Below are positions 60,145-64,000 of a DNA stretch of 64,000 nucleotides, in pieces. Numbering within the stretch: position 1 is the stretch's first letter; each line of letters opens with the position of its first letter. The notes beneath the pieces were generated by a model. That model was not told the DNA's origin. It made no database searches and worked only from the letters and a program-made list of their open reading frames with translations. The DNA is taken from positions 46,765-110,764 of the forward strand of contig NZ_JAJOYU010000016.1 of NCBI RefSeq assembly GCF_021290985.1, given 5' to 3'. Made by a program: the position numbers and the translations under genes. The stretch is from Rheinheimera soli. Lineage in GTDB: Bacteria; Pseudomonadota; Gammaproteobacteria; Enterobacterales; Alteromonadaceae.

Positions 60145-60158
60145 GCGACATTTGTCGC
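60145..60158. promoter_or_regulatory. BlaI-type operator 2
   Basis: GCGACA-TT-TGTCGC is a perfect inverted repeat with the same core as operator 1, 34 bp away. Two operators on about the same helix face suit cooperative binding of two dimers. It also lies about 100 bp upstream of the sce7726-family gene on the plus strand. Confidence 0.82.
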
Positions 60159-60253
60159 GGAAAAATAATAACTTTGGATTGGATCTATTGGTCTTTAACG
60201 GTATATTTCGCATCTGTATGAACTACATGTGCTGGATACTTATAAGGTGTTTG

Positions 60254-60892
60254 ATGAGGGAAATTCATCTCAAAAAAATTGTTTTGGAGTATTTTCTTAA
60301 GTCATCGAAGAACCTTAATGGAATAGGATTCGAGATCGCAGTTGATCATCGGGAGACTCGTGCTGATGTGGTTTGCCTGCTAAACAAGCGGCTACATTGC
60401 ATGGAAATAAAAAGTGCAAGAGATAGTCTTGATCGTTTATATAATCAATTAGCAAGTTACAGTAAATACTTTGATTATGTTTCGATAGCTGTGGAGGAAA
60501 AACATTTAGAAAAGGCAACAGAGTTAGCACCTGAACATGTAGGCATCTACCTATTCTTGAATGGGAGGCTGATCAAAAAAAGAAAAGAAAAAATCATTAA
60601 GAGTCTTGATCCAAAATCAATATTATCAACAATAAATGTTAGGCACTTAAAATCTATAAGCACTACTGTTGGAATAAAATCAAATGGGTTGATGAAAGAG
60701 GAGCTTGTTGATGCTTTATCTAATATCTTAACCTTAAAAAATGCACTGTTTCATTCGAGAATGCAAATATCGCTAGACCTCGAATCCCGATTAAAAATTT
60801 TCGAGAGAGAAAAAGGTCAAATTGTCACACCAGATGACATAAGTTTATTATCAAAAAAAGCAATGTCTAATATCAGTTCTTTCTTAATCTGA
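60254..60892 (+). CDS. sce7726-family protein (nuclease-like)
   Basis: This 212-residue protein matches the sce7726 family: FEIAVDHRETRADVVCLLNKRLHCMEIKSARDSLDRLYNQLASYSKYFDYVSIAVEEKH. Asp38 and Glu51-x-Lys53 (MEIKS) form a PD-(D/E)xK-like nuclease core. The ATG at 60254 behind AAGGTG is chosen; longer starts run into the BlaI operators. The gene is AT-rich and its last 20 nt overlap the convergent Beta-family gene. sce7726 proteins commonly sit next to sce7725/Beta-type proteins; a defence role is inferred. Confidence 0.82.
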   Translation: MREIHLKKIVLEYFLKSSKNLNGIGFEIAVDHRETRADVVCLLNKRLHCMEIKSARDSLDRLYNQLASYSKYFDYVSIAVEEKHLEKATELAPEHVGIYLFLNGRLIKKRKEKIIKSLDPKSILSTINVRHLKSISTTVGIKSNGLMKEELVDALSNILTLKNALFHSRMQISLDLESRLKIFEREKGQIVTPDDISLLSKKAMSNISSFLI

Positions 60893-61925
60893 CTCTAGAA
60901 GTAATGTAATAATTTACCCTAATAGCTAACCAGTATGCGGGGCTTTTACCTTCGGGCTCAATTAGCGCTTTTGCTATTTGTTCATCAGCCCAGCAGTTCA
61001 AGCTCGTATATTCGGAGTTATGTACAATTTCATTTGCACACCGTTTGTATCCGCCTATTCCATCTTCTCCTCTTCGATATCGTCTGTAAATAAATCTATC
61101 TTTAAGTGATATATCTATGCGCGGGACGAAAGTTCCACCTTTCATCTCAACTTGTTTTGGGCAAACAGAGCCATAATCACCATACTTTATTTCTCTAAAT
61201 TTGTTTTGAAGAGTGGAAAAAATTATCTCTTCATATATAGGGAAACTACCTTTATCATCATCTCCTAGATCAGCCGGCACTAGTGGGAAGGAGCTTCCTG
61301 TCATTATGTGGTAGATGCTACATGTGTGTTCGCTTATGGAATTGATACTTCTAGATATGTTTTCCGCAAACTTAGAGTAGTTTGATTGTGTTATTAACTT
61401 TTCTTCAATAGAAGTGTCCCATAACAAGTGTAATGTACATTTACTTGGCATTACTCTAGTTATTTCAGAGACAATTTTGTCGGGATCGTCTAAGTCTATA
61501 GGTAGTCTGAGTGAAAAATCATTATAGCTTGTAGACATCTGCTGTATAAATTTGACTACTTCAGAGAAGTCATCTTCGGAATAAATGTGTAATGCAGGTA
61601 TTATTTTTAAATCGGAATATGCTTTCAGAAATTGCTGCCATTCATAAAAGCCATGATCTGGAACTAGTAATTGCTCCAGTTGCACATTCAAATATTTTGG
61701 GCTGGTACATATATCAAGAATGAACTGTCTATCTCCAACTGCTTCAGAGACTTGCCGCATTCGTTTATGAATATCTCCATCAGGATTTGTCTTTTGTGAG
61801 ATCCTAGAGCGCGTCAATTCGAAAACTGGAATTATGCAATCTTTTACATCATCCCTAAGGTTTCTTATGCCTTTTATTTCCGCATCTCTTGTTTTAACTA
61901 ATGGATAATATATTTTTTTACTCAT
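60873..61925 (-). CDS. Beta-family protein
   Basis: This 350-residue protein begins YYPLVKTRDAEIKGIRNL and contains IIPVFELTRSR and IPALHIYSEDD, the layout of the Beta protein family (also sce7725-like), which looks like a TIM-barrel. The function is unknown; the family is common in phages and genomic islands. It starts 1 nt into the ImmA/IrrE stop codon (TAATG), so it is translated with it. Its 3' end overlaps that of the convergent sce7726 gene by 20 nt. Confidence 0.82.
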   Translation of the reverse strand: MSKKIYYPLVKTRDAEIKGIRNLRDDVKDCIIPVFELTRSRISQKTNPDGDIHKRMRQVSEAVGDRQFILDICTSPKYLNVQLEQLLVPDHGFYEWQQFLKAYSDLKIIPALHIYSEDDFSEVVKFIQQMSTSYNDFSLRLPIDLDDPDKIVSEITRVMPSKCTLHLLWDTSIEEKLITQSNYSKFAENISRSINSISEHTCSIYHIMTGSSFPLVPADLGDDDKGSFPIYEEIIFSTLQNKFREIKYGDYGSVCPKQVEMKGGTFVPRIDISLKDRFIYRRYRRGEDGIGGYKRCANEIVHNSEYTSLNCWADEQIAKALIEPEGKSPAYWLAIRVNYYITSRVRLRKN

Positions 61926-62473
61926 TAAGCTCTCTCAGCTAAACCTAAGCTTTTAGCTCGAAGCTGAACCGCTTGAGCTGACACATGAAAGTGGGACGCT
62001 ATATCCTCTATCTTGCTAGATATATTCTTTATATACGCCATAAATTTTTCCCTAGGCATCAATACTTCAGAGGCAAAGCTATTTGCTTCTTTTTCCATTG
62101 CATTAAGTTCAGAATTTCTGAAAAACTCTGAATCATTAAACTCAGTACTGTCTTTTCTATGAAGAATATAATGTGCTACTTCATGTGCTATTGTAAATCG
62201 CTGCCGATTGGGGTGATGCAACGAGTTGACCTTTATTCTCCAATATCCATCAATCTTATCTTTGTATAGACTGCCAGATACATCATTTTGTAATGGTTCA
62301 AATGTCAGCTTCAAACCCAAAATATTAACTATCTCATTAAGGTCAAGAGGCTCCATCTGAATTCCCTTACTTTCAGCAAACATTAGCATGTCATCAACGT
62401 TACTAATTTTTGAACTCTCAAGTACAACTCGTGATGGAACATCTTTTTTACTCGCACCTCTAATAAATGCCAT
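61925..62473 (-). CDS. ImmA/IrrE-family metallopeptidase
   Basis: This 182-residue protein has the zinc motif His97-Glu-Val-Ala-His101 in FTIAHEVAHYILHRKDS and a family-typical SLYKDKIDGYWRIKVNSLHHPNRQR stretch. The C-terminal residues (IEDIASHFHVSAQAVQLRAKSLGL) look like a helix-turn-helix. ImmA of ICEBs1 cleaves the ImmR repressor; relatives act in stress and defence. It overlaps the upstream and downstream genes by 1 nt each (TAATG), forming a tight operon. Confidence 0.9.
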   Translation of the reverse strand: MAFIRGASKKDVPSRVVLESSKISNVDDMLMFAESKGIQMEPLDLNEIVNILGLKLTFEPLQNDVSGSLYKDKIDGYWRIKVNSLHHPNRQRFTIAHEVAHYILHRKDSTEFNDSEFFRNSELNAMEKEANSFASEVLMPREKFMAYIKNISSKIEDIASHFHVSAQAVQLRAKSLGLAERA

Positions 62474-63081
62474 TATTTAGCCTCTGATGCAATTTCAATC
62501 TCTCCTTCATTTACTGGCTCACTGTTCAATGATACAGCTTGAGAAATTACTTCTATATGCAAATTTATTTTGTTTATTGACTCGTCATGGCTTTCAATCT
62601 TGGCACTGATATCATCTATATCGTCTCTAAGGTAACCCAAGTTTCTCATTAACGAATCATCAATAACGCTGCTAAATGAAGATGTCTGTAAATATCGTTC
62701 GAGATAAATTTCTGTAGATTTTCTCGTCTCTTCGATTGCCGCAGCTTCAGACGATCTTTTAATTATAAAGTATATAAATACACTCATAAGAGCAATTATA
62801 GACAAGAGCAAAGTTATTATTGTTCCGTACAAAGAGTTCTGATGCTCAATTATTGAGTTTATAGGAATTATATGTCCGTCTCTATGCAATTTGTTTAGTG
62901 ATGCTATATTTCTGGCGTCAGGTTGCTCATCAAACTCTTGAATTGCGTATTTGTTCTCGTATTTCTTTAGCAAATTATCTTTATCGGAAGCTACAGCGTG
63001 AAAGATCGCTAGTGATATAAGCAATGTAAAAATGGCAGTCAATCCAACATACCACTTAGCTAAGAGAACGGTTTTCATCAT
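62473..63081 (-). CDS. Two-helix membrane protein with coiled coil
   Basis: This 202-residue protein has transmembrane helices at about residues 10-30 and 88-108, a short periplasmic loop between, and a cytoplasmic helical region (115-190) with heptads (DDIDDISAKIESHDESINKINLHIEVISQAV) that should form a coiled coil. No family is recognised. It is the first gene of the three-gene unit with the ImmA/IrrE and Beta-family genes and may be a membrane-anchored effector or sensor. Confidence 0.78.
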   Translation of the reverse strand: MMKTVLLAKWYVGLTAIFTLLISLAIFHAVASDKDNLLKKYENKYAIQEFDEQPDARNIASLNKLHRDGHIIPINSIIEHQNSLYGTIITLLLSIIALMSVFIYFIIKRSSEAAAIEETRKSTEIYLERYLQTSSFSSVIDDSLMRNLGYLRDDIDDISAKIESHDESINKINLHIEVISQAVSLNSEPVNEGEIEIASEAK

Positions 63082-63130
63082 GATGTTGGTGTTACCCAGA
63101 TTTGTCGATCATTCATAGATATTTGTGTCC

Positions 63131-63149
63131 AAGACATATCTGATGTCTT
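63131..63149. other. Short hairpin between island genes
   Basis: AAGACAT-ATCTG-ATGTCTT forms a 7-bp stem in the 118-bp gap between the partial gene and the two-helix membrane gene. No T-run follows. It may be an operator or a weak boundary. Confidence 0.35.
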
Positions 63150-63199
63150 AGCGTAAGAATAAAATCTACTTGTGTATGAAGCAAGATTAGCTAACAAAG

Positions 63200-64000
63200 T
63201 TATTCCTCATTTTTGATGCTGAAAACCCTAAAGGAAACATACTTGGTCATACCAAAGCGCAATGTAAATTTTCCGTGCCCTGATTTGCCGCAGTGTCCAA
63301 CAAGGATAAAGTCGGCACCTTGCAGGTCGTCAATGTCCTTGAGTTTGAAGTTGTTTAGTAAGTTTCGTTTTAAGTCGTTGTCGAGCAAAATGCTGGGCTC
63401 TTTGCGGTAGTCGCCCATGTTCAGCCACAGTTCTTCTTCTGTCTCGTTTACGTTGTTAATTCTTCCCCAGAAAATATGTAGTGACTCCAAATGTGTGTCT
63501 GCAATTTCTGTTACGTGAACCAGTAGTGTTTTTAACTCACCTTCCAGCAATACTCTGCCGGAGTCTGCAACTATCTTGATGGTTTGACCAGCATCAGCAA
63601 AGTTAGCATTGCGACAAAGATGGGTTAAAAGTTGCCTTAATGATTTGTCGGTCGGAAAGCCACTTGACCCAATTACTTGTTGGCCTTTTGTATTTTTCCA
63701 GGGTGATGGTTCTTCGTTGTATTTCTCGGCAGATTCAGCAACAAGAATTGAGCCGCCTTTATTTTTGTCTAAATCGACTCTGTAGGTTGAATTGTCTGGC
63801 TGATCTTTCTCATCGTCATCTGTGGTCAGTACAATGGTCGAGGCATTACAACCTTCTTTATGGTGAGCAGAAAAATAAGCAGAGCGTTCACGATCGCCAA
63901 AGATATGGCTTTTAACAAACCAGGCTTTCTCTCTACACTCGTCGCAGATAATCAAACCACGATACTTGTCGGGCTCATCGGCATACTGCTGGGTAGTACG
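63200..64000 (-). CDS. Island protein with putative zinc-binding N-terminus (partial)
   Basis: The frame stays open to the right edge, so the N-terminus is missing and about 266 residues are visible. Near the start are paired cysteines and histidines (CDECREKAWFVKSH, HHKEGC) that may bind zinc. The rest is beta-rich with charged stretches (ILVAESAEKYNEEPSPWKNTKGQQ, LKDIDDLQGADFILVGHCGKSGHGKFTLRFG). I do not recognise the family. The gene is transcribed toward the membrane/ImmA/Beta operon with a 118-bp gap and shares its AT-rich composition. Confidence 0.6.
   Translation of the reverse strand, partial: RTTQQYADEPDKYRGLIICDECREKAWFVKSHIFGDRERSAYFSAHHKEGCNASTIVLTTDDDEKDQPDNSTYRVDLDKNKGGSILVAESAEKYNEEPSPWKNTKGQQVIGSSGFPTDKSLRQLLTHLCRNANFADAGQTIKIVADSGRVLLEGELKTLLVHVTEIADTHLESLHIFWGRINNVNETEEELWLNMGDYRKEPSILLDNDLKRNLLNNFKLKDIDDLQGADFILVGHCGKSGHGKFTLRFGMTKYVSFRVFSIKNEE

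Overview
The window is chromosomal DNA from a free-living gammaproteobacterium, most likely an Alteromonadales member close to Rheinheimera. This is inferred from gene content and synteny (srkA followed by dsbA, topB, purT, ccoG, YbaN, a GlyGly-CTERM protein, a secreted pectate lyase, TonB-dependent iron uptake with DUF2271/DUF4198/PepSY partners) and was not confirmed by a search. No rRNA, tRNA or CRISPR array was seen. Coding density is high and most genes belong to short operons.

Layout. 0-1.8 kb: end of a sugar transporter and its LacI-type regulator. 1.8-6.5 kb: iron-uptake cluster (DUF4198, DUF2271, PepSY protein, divergent TonB receptor) with a Fur box between the divergent genes. 6.6-12.4 kb: SMP-30 enzyme, CpxRA-like two-component pair, Ig-like lipoprotein, DUF1840 protein. 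12.5-14.2 kb: a lone KAP P-loop NTPase. 14.2-22.3 kb: VOC protein, MASE1/CHASE/PAS histidine kinase, topB, GlyGly-CTERM cyclophilin, and a BenE transporter co-transcribed with a GntR regulator. 22.4-26.1 kb: tightly overlapping operon of response regulator, YaiO-like outer membrane barrel, HEAT-repeat membrane protein and family-2 glycosyltransferase, probably for a surface polysaccharide. 26.1-28.5 kb: CWC protein, lipoprotein, purT.

28.5-34.7 kb is the most interesting region. It is an apparently undescribed bacteriocin locus inserted after purT: an HlyD-type adaptor, two short peptides with double-glycine leaders, a 41-residue single-helix membrane protein (candidate immunity protein) present twice, a C39-peptidase ABC exporter, then a third double-glycine peptide with its own small membrane protein. 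The locus carries clear scars of tandem duplication and decay: a second copy of the purT 3' end, a frameshifted hlyD 3' fragment, a dead 5' fragment of the ABC gene that now forms a perfect hairpin, the 3' end of a lost fourth peptide gene, and a roughly 210-bp degenerate repeat behind each peptide/membrane-protein pair.

34.8-60.1 kb: mostly housekeeping and redox genes (ccoG, srkA, two tandem dsbA-like genes, pectate lyase, two SDRs with a LysR regulator, DUF817, secreted M17 aminopeptidase, DsbD/ScsB-like reductase with a redoxin, RIO kinase, isochorismatase-like hydrolase, YbaN), a HEPN/MNT toxin-antitoxin pair, and a BlaI / BlaR1-M23 fusion / serine hydrolase operon with two BlaI-type operators. 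REP-like palindromes with a shared CTAC(A/C) tail punctuate the chromosome. From 60.2 kb to the right edge the sequence becomes AT-rich and holds sce7726-family, Beta-family, ImmA/IrrE, membrane/coiled-coil and putative zinc-binding genes, which looks like a defence or mobile island running off the window.
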